From Bacillus sp. NTK074B (GTDB lineage: Bacteria > Bacillota > Bacilli > Bacillales > Bacillaceae_B), in the NCBI RefSeq assembly GCF_017303375.1, contig NZ_JAFKOH010000008.1:1-64000 (forward strand): DNA of 64,000 nucleotides. The letters run 5' to 3'. The notes under the pieces are model-generated. The model was not told where the DNA came from and made no database searches. It saw only the letters and a program-made list of their open reading frames with translations. Made by a program: the position numbers and the translations under genes. Of the stretch, positions 8,252-17,281 are shown one piece after another (position 1 is the stretch's first letter; every line of letters starts with the position of its first letter).

Positions 8252-8920
8252 ATGTCCATCATGGAGTGGACTTTGATTGGCTATCTCGCCTACAGAGTAT
8301 ACAGAAGCCTTCAAACAAAACCAAAGGGATGGAAGGCGCTATTCGCTATTCTGGTCGGTTTGTTTTCATTTACCATCAATATGGAGTGGTTTCATACATT
8401 TGTAAAAATCCCAATCTTACCACTCGGCGTGTGGATTCTCTACGGAGTCCTTAGAAGTAAGGAAGGCCGCTGGGGCACGTATCGCCGGTTTGCCTGGATT
8501 GGATTCCTGGCCAATTTCATCTTCCTGGCAGGAACTTTACTCAGCATTCCGATTCATTCTCTCATCTATCCGGAAGACAATCCATCCACCTCCATATCAG
8601 AACCCAATGAAGCATCCATCAACATCATTCATCCATCCGGTGAGGGACGGACCTTGGATCAGGAGAAGCTGAAGGAACAGCTTTCTGAGGTGGAACAGGT
8701 GGAATTCGATAGCTGGGCATGGTTTGATGAAGCCGGCGGCCGTTATTCGAATACCGAACGCTTTCCATATCAGCTGGTCGGTACCACGCCGAAATGGGGA
8801 AGCGGACTGAAGCCGGACATCTATATGGAGCAGGACGGGAAGGGCATCCTCATCTCGACTCGAAAGACGCAGTATTATTACCGCTTCCCGGAAACGGTAC
8901 TTGAGGAGGTGGAGCGATGA
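8252..8920 (+). CDS. Membrane protein with C-terminal extracytoplasmic domain
   Basis: The protein has 222 residues from the first ATG. Three or four helices lie within residues 1-105, followed by a soluble domain (about 115-222). The ATG has no ribosome site, whereas AAAGGAGGGGG at 8196-8206 points to an earlier in-frame start. No ATG/GTG/TTG is available there, only ATT at 8219, so a non-canonical start is possible. The stop overlaps the next start (ATGA). The GAGGGACGGACCT motif lies within the gene and codes for EGRTL. I do not recognise the family. Confidence 0.7.
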   Translation: MSIMEWTLIGYLAYRVYRSLQTKPKGWKALFAILVGLFSFTINMEWFHTFVKIPILPLGVWILYGVLRSKEGRWGTYRRFAWIGFLANFIFLAGTLLSIPIHSLIYPEDNPSTSISEPNEASINIIHPSGEGRTLDQEKLKEQLSEVEQVEFDSWAWFDEAGGRYSNTERFPYQLVGTTPKWGSGLKPDIYMEQDGKGILISTRKTQYYYRFPETVLEEVER

Positions 8921-9660
8921 AGAAGAGAAGCATCCTATTCCTGGCGGGGGGAATCCTGGTTGTGGGGTTACTGGCGTTCTACTGGCCAGCAGCAGAGAAA
9001 CTAGATTCACGGCCAAGAGATGGAGAAATACTGTCTCAGATCAATTCCCACCTATCGAATGAAGAAGCCGTTGAGGTTCAGGATTTCTTAAAACTCGATG
9101 CTGGTCACGGGGTAGCACCTTTCCTCTCTGAGACGGGGGGATACGGTGTTAGCTATTGGGAGAGGCATCTAACCGGCTGGAAAGCCATTAGTATCCGGAC
9201 AGATGGTGAGCCAAAGGTGTGGATGGTCTATGGCGATGATCCGTCGAGCTTTTATATCGTGTGGAACATCGAGCCCGACAATCCGATTCATACACTACAG
9301 TTTTACTACATGAGAGAGAGGGGGTACTCGATGAGTGGTGAACAACAGCATTATGTCCCTGGTATCCTTATGAAGACCAAGATCTCCATGGAGGGGAAAT
9401 CCTATGGGGCAATGAAGGTCCCCGGGGAATGGAGGAACGCGTTGGCTTTATCAGACGGAAGTGAAGGTCCTGACCAATACTTTTGGAATGAATCTAACGT
9501 AGGAATGCACTCCAGGTTCGGGTGGATACCCCTTGACGAGAGTAATAGGGAAGTCGAATGGAAAGACATAGATCACAGTTCCAGCTTCACACAAGGAAAC
9601 GTCCAGGAGCAACATATGCATCAGCTTGACCTGTATCAGATAGAACAAGGTAAATTCTAA
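8917..9660 (+). CDS. Exported protein of unknown function
   Basis: The protein has 247 residues. One N-terminal membrane segment (ILFLAGGILVVGLLAFYW) is followed by an extracytoplasmic domain rich in aromatic residues. It overlaps the preceding membrane-protein gene by four bases, so the two are translationally coupled and probably act together. No catalytic motif or family is evident to me. Confidence 0.75.
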   Translation: MKKRSILFLAGGILVVGLLAFYWPAAEKLDSRPRDGEILSQINSHLSNEEAVEVQDFLKLDAGHGVAPFLSETGGYGVSYWERHLTGWKAISIRTDGEPKVWMVYGDDPSSFYIVWNIEPDNPIHTLQFYYMRERGYSMSGEQQHYVPGILMKTKISMEGKSYGAMKVPGEWRNALALSDGSEGPDQYFWNESNVGMHSRFGWIPLDESNREVEWKDIDHSSSFTQGNVQEQHMHQLDLYQIEQGKF

Positions 9661-9884
9661 TTGAAAAAAGAATGGATACATTCGGTTCAATCCTTTTTTT
9701 AGGTTGAGAAAACGGTGGGTATTTGAAATATTGGTAGTCTGGATGGAAATGAACTATTTTATAAAAATAAATCTGATCAGCATGATCTGTGAAAAGATGA
9801 ATCGGCGTTATGAGAAAGTGTAGCTTAATATAAGATCATTCATACAAATAAGGTAAGTACATGCTGAATAGGAGGTATTCAAAA

Positions 9885-10028
9885 GTGGGATTATTTATCG
9901 GTCTAATCATATTTCTCGGTCTTGCCGGTGCATTGGGGAGAAGAACGTTGAGAAGAGGCAAAGATGAGCAGCTTCAGGAATTGGAGCGGGTGAAATCGAA
10001 TAGTAGCGGATTTGGCGGTGGATTGTAA
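9885..10028 (+). CDS. Small membrane-anchored peptide, 47 residues
   Basis: The GTG start is preceded by AGGAGG at nine bases. The product has one hydrophobic helix (GLFIGLIIFLGLAGALG), a basic stretch (RRTLRRGK), a short charged helix and a Gly-rich end (SGFGGGL). It is too short for the usual ORF cut-off, but the ribosome site and membrane-peptide composition support it. The function is unknown. Confidence 0.65.
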   Translation: MGLFIGLIIFLGLAGALGRRTLRRGKDEQLQELERVKSNSSGFGGGL

Positions 10029-10132
10029 AACCGAATTAGAGCTCATTGGTGTATTCAGAACGGAAATCCAACTGGAAGATAAGAAGAAGTGAATCGAGTC
10101 AGAAAATAGAGAAAAGGGAGTCTACATACAAC

Positions 10133-11218
10133 ATGCCATTCCTCACAACCACACCACTAACAGAAAGCGAACTTATCAACAAAGCATTAAAAAACGAAGG
10201 ACTATCAACCATTTCAAGTGACTCCGAGATCACCAGATTAGGAGAGGGCGCCTGGCACTGCGCTTATTTGATCGACCGGGAACAACTCGTTCTCCGCTTA
10301 CCGAAAAAGATCGCCTATGAGAAAGAGGTCATCTTCAATCAGGATGAGCTCACGGCAGACTATGCCGGGACGAAAGCCTATTATCAGCATGCCAACAGGA
10401 TCGGTATAGAAATGTGTCCCGAATATTATAATTACCATGTTTCCGAAGAATTAACCTATACGATCGAATCGTATGTGGGAAAATCGATCGGGCTTGCCGG
10501 ACAGACTCCGGAGCAATCGAAACGGTACGGAAAGGAAGTAGGGGAGTTCTTCCTCGCCCTTGAGGGGCTGGAGTCCCCCATACCTGGAATAGGGTACATA
10601 ACCGTAGGCGACCAGGGGGAACTTAAAGGGCTGTACGAAGGGAACCTGAGTGCATTCATCCGGGAAGAAACCGAAGAATATCGGGAAGAATGGGAGGCCC
10701 TTCTTGAAAGCTCTTATTCTTTTGATAAGGAAAAAGTGAGAAGGATCGGCGGGGACCTGATGGCATCACGCTCCGTCGAGCGGGAAAGACGTGTCCTGAC
10801 GAATCAGGATACGTCCCCTGAGAATATGATTTTCACAGAGTGCGGCGTCAAATTGATCGATCCATTTCCGATTATCTATTCAGGGACCTCCCTTGCGGCC
10901 AATTACGTCTTTAACTACCAGACGCTGTTCCACTCCCTCCACAATACGAAGCGGCATGGCAAGAATCAGTACCACCTCCTCATCCCGCAACTCAAGGCCG
11001 GTGCAGAAGGCTTTGTGGAAGGATATACGAACGGTTCGAAGCAAAAATGGAACGATCTCAACGTGGAAGTGTACTTGAAACTCGTCACCATGATCCATGA
11101 GCATGATCAGCTCCTGAAGCAGGAGTCGTTAAGCCGGGAGCAGATAATCCGTTACGGGACGAAGGAGCAGATGCAAGAGCGGTTGAAGATCTTCTTGAAT
11201 GAACTTGAAGAATATTAA
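10133..11218 (+). CDS. Phosphotransferase of the APH kinase fold
   Basis: The protein has 361 residues from the ATG at 10133 (MPFLTTTPL). The kinase-like fold shows a Gly-rich N-lobe (ITRLGEGAWHCAYLI), the catalytic loop NQDTSPENMIF in place of the usual HGDxxxxN, and LIDPFP as the metal-binding Asp segment. Family members phosphorylate small molecules; the aminoglycoside name of the family does not imply resistance. The replacement of His by Asn-Gln before the catalytic Asp is unusual. An open frame extends to 10046 without a ribosome site. Confidence 0.75.
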   Translation: MPFLTTTPLTESELINKALKNEGLSTISSDSEITRLGEGAWHCAYLIDREQLVLRLPKKIAYEKEVIFNQDELTADYAGTKAYYQHANRIGIEMCPEYYNYHVSEELTYTIESYVGKSIGLAGQTPEQSKRYGKEVGEFFLALEGLESPIPGIGYITVGDQGELKGLYEGNLSAFIREETEEYREEWEALLESSYSFDKEKVRRIGGDLMASRSVERERRVLTNQDTSPENMIFTECGVKLIDPFPIIYSGTSLAANYVFNYQTLFHSLHNTKRHGKNQYHLLIPQLKAGAEGFVEGYTNGSKQKWNDLNVEVYLKLVTMIHEHDQLLKQESLSREQIIRYGTKEQMQERLKIFLNELEEY

Positions 11219-11241
11219 TCCGGTATTTGGGAGGCACGCAC

Positions 11242-11424
11242 ATGATCAAAAAAACCGGGGTGATGATTGTCACCATCAGTATGAGCTTTTTCGCATGCAC
11301 CCAATCCAGACCGATTGAAGAAATCATTGTTGAAAAGAATGGGGAGGCAGAAAGGACGGTTTTACTTCCGGGAGAGGCAGGGCCGTTTTTAAAGAAAATG
11401 ACGGGTGGGAAGTTGGAGAAGTAG
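11242..11424 (+). CDS. Small putative lipoprotein, 60 residues
   Basis: GGGAGG precedes the ATG at 11242. A signal sequence (KKTGVMIVTISMSFFAC) ends in a lipobox FFAC, so the mature product is a lipid-anchored peptide of about 42 residues. Its stop is followed immediately by the ATG of the next gene, so both are likely one unit. The function is unknown. Confidence 0.65.
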   Translation: MIKKTGVMIVTISMSFFACTQSRPIEEIIVEKNGEAERTVLLPGEAGPFLKKMTGGKLEK

Positions 11425-11805
11425 ATGAAAAAAAGGTTGATTCTCTTAACCCTTTTCTTGGGACTGGGTATCTTCTACTATTTGAGTATCGGTTTTAAAG
11501 CAGAGTATGAAGACATTTCAATGAAAAAGGCACCGGATAAAATACGGAAAGAAATAACAGACCAGACAGGTTTTCAGGTTTTTCAAGATGGACCCTTTAC
11601 CTACATTTATTACAAAAGCAATGACAAGAGAAATGATTATATAACCACTACCCTTGACGTAAGGCGGAAATCCGGAAGTATCGTGGCGACGGCAAGGGTT
11701 GACTATGCAGCGAATGACGGGGATATTCGTTATGATCAGCTGATTAAAATGGATCATAAATCGTCAGAACACATGAAGTACGAAGAGGAAATCATGTCAA
11801 AATAA
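11425..11805 (+). CDS. Exported or membrane-anchored protein of unknown function
   Basis: The protein has 126 residues. An N-terminal hydrophobic segment (LILLTLFLGLGIFYYLSIGF) is followed by a mixed alpha/beta extracytoplasmic domain. The ribosome site GGAG lies inside the end of the preceding lipoprotein gene with no intergenic gap, indicating translational coupling. No family is recognised. Confidence 0.7.
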   Translation: MKKRLILLTLFLGLGIFYYLSIGFKAEYEDISMKKAPDKIRKEITDQTGFQVFQDGPFTYIYYKSNDKRNDYITTTLDVRRKSGSIVATARVDYAANDGDIRYDQLIKMDHKSSEHMKYEEEIMSK

Positions 11806-11892
11806 GCTTCAATAGTCTATCCAACTTCCCCTTTAGAATAATTTCAGACATGAAAGCCGGCATTTCTCATAAAATATTCTGAGGTGAATAAA

Positions 11893-12336
11893 ATGCCAAG
11901 AGTGAAATACACCGATGCAGATGTAGCCTTAATGGCAAGGATGATGAGAGCGGAAGCAGAAGGCGAAGGGAAACAGGGCATGCTGTATGTGGGCAATGTC
12001 ATCGTGAACCGTGCGAAGGCAGAGTGTCTGGACTTCAAGAAGGTTAGATCAATCCGTCAGGTCATCTTTCAGGTCCAGGGAGGGAATTACTCCTTTGAAG
12101 CGGTACAAAAAGGAAATCTCTTTTATAACAGGGCACGATCGGTTGAAAAAAAATTGGCCAAAAAGAATCTGGATTATTGGGCCATGCATCCTGCTAAATT
12201 TGCCCTTTGGTACTTCAATCCTTATGCACCATGTCCGCCGACATGGTACGATCAGCCATTTTCGGGACAATATAAAAATCACTGCTACTATGAACCCGCG
12301 GCAGGGACGTGTGCTAGTGTGTATACAGGTGGATGA
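11893..12336 (+). CDS. cwlJ: Cell wall hydrolase CwlJ (spore cortex lysis)
   Basis: The protein has about 147 residues, close to B. subtilis CwlJ. It has the SleB/CwlJ hydrolase domain with RAEAEGEGKQGML (catalytic Glu region), GNVIVNRAKAECLDF and the C-terminal AKFALWYFNPYAPCPPTWYDQP. There is no signal peptide, as expected for a protein deposited in the spore coat from the mother cell, where it degrades cortex muramic-lactam peptidoglycan during germination. The upstream GTG lies in the ribosome site, so ATG at 11893 is chosen. No gerQ follows. Confidence 0.9.
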   Translation: MPRVKYTDADVALMARMMRAEAEGEGKQGMLYVGNVIVNRAKAECLDFKKVRSIRQVIFQVQGGNYSFEAVQKGNLFYNRARSVEKKLAKKNLDYWAMHPAKFALWYFNPYAPCPPTWYDQPFSGQYKNHCYYEPAAGTCASVYTGG

Positions 12337-12344
12337 AGATGATG

Positions 12345-12380
12345 AGAACTTCCTGGTTGAATCGGGCGGTTCTTTTTTTT
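12345..12380 (+). terminator. Probable terminator after cwlJ
   Basis: A short AGAAC/GTTCT stem with an imperfect inner part (TTCC/GGGC) is followed by eight T. The stem is weak but the T run and position are right. Confidence 0.5.
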
Positions 12381-12436
12381 ATTATTTGAAACTATATCCA
12401 AATGAGAATCGTATAGATAGTGATAAATGGAAATGA

Positions 12437-12613
12437 ATGGACATCCCACAATGGGCCAACTACAAAATCGGATATGAAATCGTCCAAAGCTATCGGAAAA
12501 ATCATCCGGAAGTATCGATTGGAAGATGGACGAGGATGCATGAAGCCGAATTGATTGCGGGAAGCGACTTTGAGAAAATTACGGCGTATGAACGGTCATC
12601 CTTAAATGATTGA
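12437..12613 (+). pseudogene. C-terminal remnant of a DUF2268-type protease
   Basis: The 58-codon frame begins MDIPQWANYKIGYEIVQSYRK. This aligns by eye with the C-terminal end of the DUF2268 protease at 28318-29121 (DIPFWAGYSLGYYLVESYMKK). The HExxH catalytic part is missing and an in-frame TGA directly precedes the ATG. It looks like the tail of a deleted gene, although the frame itself is still open. Confidence 0.6.
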
Positions 12614-12699
12614 AGATTCAATCAATACTCAGCCTTCCGACTGATGTAAAATTTTCCATATTCACGTAAGGTGAAAGTAGTAGAACAGGAGGGGTTAAC

Positions 12700-14472
12700 G
12701 TGAATCAAGTACATACGAATCAATGGAATTTAGACAGTGTCCGACCAGGAAATCACCCGGTGAAAGAGCAAATCAAGGAGCTTATTCTGCATATTGGGGA
12801 AATGCAATCTCTACTGGAAACAGGGATGAATACCCATGAACAGGTGGAGATGACGAAACGTGTGCAGGGCCTCTATACAGAGGTGTTTCATATGGATGAA
12901 TACATCTTCTGTATCGCATCAGAAAACGTTTTGGATGGGGAAGCGCAGGATCTGATGGCCAGAAGTAGTCAATTGAAGGCCAAGATGGATACGCTGCTCC
13001 ACACATTTAGTCAATGTCTTGCCCACATGCCAAAGGAAGAATGGATATCGCTCATCGAGAGTAAAGACGTAGCAGGAAGTGAAAGGTTTCTGATGGAACA
13101 GCGACGCAAGGTGAAGGATCAGCTTCCTGCAGAGATGGAAACAGTCATTAACGCCCTTTCAGTTGATGGATTTAGCGGTTGGGAAGATCAATATGGTCAG
13201 GAATACGCCCGCCTCACTGTACCCGTTAAGAACGATGACAGCACGGAATATATCTCTTTTGATAAGGCTTATATTCTCGGAATGCTGTCTAATGACAGAA
13301 GCAAGCGTCAGGAAATCGCAGGATCCCTTGAAAAAGTGTGCCGTGAAAATGAAGACCGGTTCGCATCGATCTTCAACCATTTTGCCGGCTTCCGGAATGA
13401 GCTGTATAGAGTAAGAGGATGGACGAATCCACTGAAGGAAATGTTCGAGCAAAACCGGATCTCTGAAGCCTCTGTTACAAGCATGATGGATACCCTTCAC
13501 TCTCACACGTCCTTGCTGCATCGGTTTTTGGAGCGGAAAGCCAAATTGATTGGTGTGGATAAAGTAAGCTGGTATGACATTTATGCCCCTGCGTTCACGT
13601 CCAAGACAACATTGACGTATGAAGAAGCGGCTGATATCGTCATCGGTCAGTTCAGTCGCTTCAGTGAGAAGCTCGGTCAATTTGCAAGGACCGCTTTCGA
13701 AGAGGGGTGGATCGATGCAGATCCCGCTGAACACAAGCGTCACGGTGCATTTTGCGCATCATTCCCAAAAGCAAAAGAAAGCCGCGTCATGCTCTCCTTT
13801 ACGGGCAATTACAACGACGTCGTCACCATCGCTCATGAACTGGGGCATGCGTATCACAATTCCCTCCTTCATGAACAGCCAGGATTTGCCCACAAGGTTG
13901 GAACGGGTCTTGCCGAAACGGCGTCGACATTCGCTGAGAACCTCGTCCTCGATGCCGCCATCGATCTGGCGAAAACAGAAGAAGACCGACTTTCCCTCCT
14001 GGAGATGAAAATCACGAACGGATTGAAATACACCACCTTCATCCCTGCCAAGTTCGAGTTCGAAGCAGCCTTTTACAAGAAGCGGCTAAACGGAAAGCTC
14101 TCAGCAGGTGACATCGTTCAATTAATGGAAGAAACAGAAAGAGACTGGTTCAACGATTACCTGAAAGAAGTGAATACCCACAACTGGATGTCGATCCCTC
14201 ACTTCTTTAATACAGAGAAAGCCTTCTACAACCTGCCGTACACGATTGGTTACTTGTTTAGTAACGGCGTCTATTCCCTTTATCAGGAGGACAAAGAAGG
14301 CTTCCCTGAACGATACGATCAGCTCCTTACTTCATCAGGGAACCAATCAATGGAGGAGTTGAGTGTCGGTTACCTGAAGGAAGAGTTAGGGACGGACTTC
14401 TGGGAGAGTGCTGTTCGGCCGTTGGAAGATGCAATAAAGATGTTTTTGGAGGATACGGAGAGATATAGTTAA
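12700..14472 (+). CDS. M3 family oligoendopeptidase (PepF-like), copy 1
   Basis: The protein has 590 residues, is soluble and lacks a signal peptide. The zinc site is HELGH (His379, Glu380, His383) with the third ligand in GLAETASTF (Glu near 406), typical of thimet/oligoendopeptidase F metalloproteases that cleave short peptides in the cytosol. AGGAGGGG precedes the GTG start. A paralogue of identical length lies at 20789-22561; the two differ considerably in sequence, so this is not a recent duplication. Confidence 0.92.
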   Translation: MNQVHTNQWNLDSVRPGNHPVKEQIKELILHIGEMQSLLETGMNTHEQVEMTKRVQGLYTEVFHMDEYIFCIASENVLDGEAQDLMARSSQLKAKMDTLLHTFSQCLAHMPKEEWISLIESKDVAGSERFLMEQRRKVKDQLPAEMETVINALSVDGFSGWEDQYGQEYARLTVPVKNDDSTEYISFDKAYILGMLSNDRSKRQEIAGSLEKVCRENEDRFASIFNHFAGFRNELYRVRGWTNPLKEMFEQNRISEASVTSMMDTLHSHTSLLHRFLERKAKLIGVDKVSWYDIYAPAFTSKTTLTYEEAADIVIGQFSRFSEKLGQFARTAFEEGWIDADPAEHKRHGAFCASFPKAKESRVMLSFTGNYNDVVTIAHELGHAYHNSLLHEQPGFAHKVGTGLAETASTFAENLVLDAAIDLAKTEEDRLSLLEMKITNGLKYTTFIPAKFEFEAAFYKKRLNGKLSAGDIVQLMEETERDWFNDYLKEVNTHNWMSIPHFFNTEKAFYNLPYTIGYLFSNGVYSLYQEDKEGFPERYDQLLTSSGNQSMEELSVGYLKEELGTDFWESAVRPLEDAIKMFLEDTERYS

Positions 14473-14478
14473 TCATAG

Positions 14479-14520
14479 GGACAATCGCTCCTTGAAACGG
14501 TTGTCTCTCGTTCCTATTTT
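14479..14520 (+). terminator. Probable Rho-independent terminator
   Basis: GACAATCG pairs with CGGTTGTC (one wobble) and is followed by a T-rich stretch after the M3 peptidase gene. Confidence 0.65.
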
Positions 14521-14555
14521 ACACAACACGAAAAAGAGTAATAAAGGAGATAAAT

Positions 14556-15686
14556 ATGAATCAACTAAAAGACAAACTTGAGCACATAACACAGTGTATT
14601 AATCAACTACTTATCGATCAGGAAGGAGTCGGGTTAAGCGTTGCCATTGTAAAAGATTCTGACATCATCTATTCCAGAGGTTTTGGCTACTCACAGCTTC
14701 AGCCTGTGAAACGACCGATGGATGGAGATACAAAGATGAGTATTCAAAGTATCTCAAAGAACTTTATGGCGGTCTCGATCATGCAGCTTGCAGAAAAGAA
14801 TCTCATCTCAATAGATGATACGGTAGTTCAATATCTGCCATATTTCAGAACGAAAGATAAGCAACAAAGTGATACGATCACGATTCGTCATCTTTTATCC
14901 CATACGGCAGGTTTTGGATCCGAATTAGGGATTGCCAATATGGTTGCCCCGAATGTAAGAGAAATATTTTCGGATACGCCGACTGAATTTCAAGAAGCTT
15001 TAGACCACTACAGTCTTACAGAGGAAGAACTTCATCGTGTGAAGACGAGAGAAGATATAGTGAAATGGTTTCAAAAGGTAGAGTTGGAGTATCCACCAGG
15101 GAAGGGATGGAATTATTGCACCGATGCGTATGTGATCCTGGCCGATTTGTTCGAGAAGGTAACAGGAGTCGAGTGGGAGACGCATCTTGAAGATGAGATC
15201 CTTTCCCCTTTACATATGAACCGGACGACGAGTGATTCAAAGAATGTGGAAGAAGATCCAAACAGTGCCAGATATTATTTAGGTGAGGAGAAAATTGAAA
15301 CGCCTTTTCCGAAAAATGCTCTCTCTGCTCCCATTGGCTATTTATACTCGACTGCCAATGATTTAGGGGAATATCTAGCCTTTCATCTGACGGGAGAATC
15401 GGATGTCTTACGCTCAGGTTTAATTGAACAGATGCAACAGCCCGTCCACCTGGTTAATGAAGAATGGCAGTTTGGGAGCGAAGTGAGAAGTTACGGGCTT
15501 GCTTGGTTCACAGACCTATATAAGGGTCTTCGGGTTATAGAGCATGGGGGCGGCCAAATGGCGGTAAGGTCCCTTATGACCATGGTACCTGAACTCGGGT
15601 TGGGAATAGTGGTTTTACTCAACTTTGACGGGACCACCCATCATGACGTGTGTGACAAAATCATCGATATCTTTATGGAGCAATAA
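14556..15686 (+). CDS. Serine hydrolase (beta-lactamase/class C fold)
   Basis: The protein has 376 residues. The SxxK motif is SISK (Ser65, Lys68). The second motif position reads NYCTDAY where many relatives have YxN. The third is HGGG (VIEHGGGQ). No signal peptide is seen, so it is probably cytosolic. Such proteins act as D-aminopeptidases, esterases or penicillin-binding-like enzymes; the substrate is unknown. AAGGAG precedes the ATG. Confidence 0.85.
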   Translation: MNQLKDKLEHITQCINQLLIDQEGVGLSVAIVKDSDIIYSRGFGYSQLQPVKRPMDGDTKMSIQSISKNFMAVSIMQLAEKNLISIDDTVVQYLPYFRTKDKQQSDTITIRHLLSHTAGFGSELGIANMVAPNVREIFSDTPTEFQEALDHYSLTEEELHRVKTREDIVKWFQKVELEYPPGKGWNYCTDAYVILADLFEKVTGVEWETHLEDEILSPLHMNRTTSDSKNVEEDPNSARYYLGEEKIETPFPKNALSAPIGYLYSTANDLGEYLAFHLTGESDVLRSGLIEQMQQPVHLVNEEWQFGSEVRSYGLAWFTDLYKGLRVIEHGGGQMAVRSLMTMVPELGLGIVVLLNFDGTTHHDVCDKIIDIFMEQ

Positions 15687-15738
15687 GATAAAATTGAAAT
15701 AATTGGAATTAGAATAACATGACAGGAGGCTGATCACC

Positions 15739-16527
15739 TTGAACACATACGGCCAAGATTTATTTAAGGGAGCTGCACTCTACTATTCAAAATACAGGCC
15801 CATCTATCCATCTACTTTAATTAGATTTCTAGTCAAAGAGTTCTCATTAAATGGAGAACAGAATCTCCTGGACCTTGGTTGCGGGCCAGGACATCTGACC
15901 ATACGGTTTTCAGATTGGTGCAACAAGATCGTCGGTATCGACCTTGAACCGGAAATGATAGAAGAAGCGAAACGGCTCCAGGAGGAAATAAGGATTGGTC
16001 GGATAGAATGGTTCAATGGAAGGTTGGAAGAATATCAACATACTGATCCATATCATCTCGTAACGATTGCCAAAGCCTTTCATTGGATGGACAGGCGGAA
16101 GGCATTGGATGATTTATATGAAATCGTTATTCCGGGAGGTGGCGTAGCCATCATTGACAATTTTGAACCTGATAAGTCATTAACTCCTTGGCAAGAAAGG
16201 TTTAATCATGTGGTTGAAAAATGGTACGGAAATGAACGGAAAGCTGGGAACTCTACCTATACGCACCCCGTTACCCGCCACGAAGACATCATTTCACAAT
16301 CTAACTTTCAGCTTGAAGTCCATACACTGCCTACATACGAAATCACCTGGACTGTCGAGTCGCTTCTCGGGAACCATTACTCGACCTCATACGGTGCGAA
16401 GCGTTTCCTTGGCAGTAATGTGTCGTTATTTGAAGATGAAGTGAAAGAGGCGATGCTCGAACTGAGTGAATCAGGAGAATTTAAAGAAGAGACGACGTTG
16501 TCGGTGAAGATAGGGAGAAAAGGGTAA
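15739..16527 (+). CDS. Class I SAM-dependent methyltransferase
   Basis: The protein has 262 residues. Motif I is LLDLGCGPGHLT, followed by the acidic loop VGIDLEPEM and post-motif AKAFHWMD. This is the YafE/UbiE-like small-molecule methyltransferase arrangement. It starts at TTG with GGAGG nine bases upstream. Its TAA overlaps the ATG of the next short frame (TAATG). The substrate is unknown. Confidence 0.88.
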   Translation: MNTYGQDLFKGAALYYSKYRPIYPSTLIRFLVKEFSLNGEQNLLDLGCGPGHLTIRFSDWCNKIVGIDLEPEMIEEAKRLQEEIRIGRIEWFNGRLEEYQHTDPYHLVTIAKAFHWMDRRKALDDLYEIVIPGGGVAIIDNFEPDKSLTPWQERFNHVVEKWYGNERKAGNSTYTHPVTRHEDIISQSNFQLEVHTLPTYEITWTVESLLGNHYSTSYGAKRFLGSNVSLFEDEVKEAMLELSESGEFKEETTLSVKIGRKG

Positions 16528-16685
16528 TGCAAAAGAACACCATTGATGACTTTCACTATTATTCTGTTGAACCTAAGAACCAAAACGAATCGAAAAATGC
16601 AAAGTTCCTAGTGTATAAAGGGGTTAATCATCAAATCACTCGTGATATGGTCGGGGATTTGATAGGTTGGTTAAAAAGGGTATGA
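16527..16685 (+). pseudogene. Short frame resembling an alpha/beta hydrolase C-terminus
   Basis: This 52-codon frame starts by TAATG overlap with the methyltransferase and ends by TATGA overlap with the GNAT gene. Its last half (KFLVYKGVNHQITRDMVGDLIGWLKRV) looks like the final strand, catalytic His and helix of a dienelactone-hydrolase or phospholipase-type esterase. The nucleophile part is absent. I read it as the tail of a deleted hydrolase gene; it may still be translated. Confidence 0.5.
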
Positions 16686-17281
16686 GGATAAATCACAACA
16701 ATGGACACGACTTATTTAAAATCGATTGCGGGAATATTTATTTACAGGAATTCTCGACTGCCGATGTCGGTTCTATACATAGAATCTCTAATCAGCCAGA
16801 AATAGCCCATTACCTACCAGACTGGAAATCGTCATTCGAACAAAGGCTCGACTGGGTGACCCATTACGAAATCCCGGCGAATAAAGCGTTCCTTGAATCT
16901 GTTGACAAAACAGGGGACGTGGGGGATCGAATGTTAAAGATGGGGATATTCCTCAAGGAAACCAATGAGTTGATCGGATGGTGCTGTACAGGGATAAAAG
17001 AGGAACTTCCTGCCCCGAATCGGGAAATCATGTATGCCATTTCCTGTGAACATCAAGGAAAGGGCTATGCGACGAAAGCTTCTTTAGGATTGATCCGTTA
17101 TCTTTTCACTCAAACAAATGTTGAAACCGTGAACGCAGTGGCTCTCATCGACAATGCTCCTTCTAGTAAAGTCATCGGGAAATGTGGATTCAGCTATCAA
17201 GGGCAAGTGACGATTGATCAAGAAAAGTACCATCATTATCGATTGAGAAGAACGGAATATGAAGGGAGTGCAGGGCGATGA
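16682..17281 (+). CDS. GNAT family N-acetyltransferase
   Basis: The protein has about 199 residues and resembles RimJ/RimL-type acetyltransferases: an N-terminal IYLQEFSTADVGSIHRISNQPEI, the acetyl-CoA loop CEHQGKGYATKA and the late NAPSSKVIGKCGF. The acceptor is unknown. The ATG at 16682 follows AAAAAGGG; an in-frame TTG at 16667 is less likely. The stop overlaps the NUDIX start by ATGA, so both are one operon. Confidence 0.88.
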   Translation: MRINHNNGHDLFKIDCGNIYLQEFSTADVGSIHRISNQPEIAHYLPDWKSSFEQRLDWVTHYEIPANKAFLESVDKTGDVGDRMLKMGIFLKETNELIGWCCTGIKEELPAPNREIMYAISCEHQGKGYATKASLGLIRYLFTQTNVETVNAVALIDNAPSSKVIGKCGFSYQGQVTIDQEKYHHYRLRRTEYEGSAGR

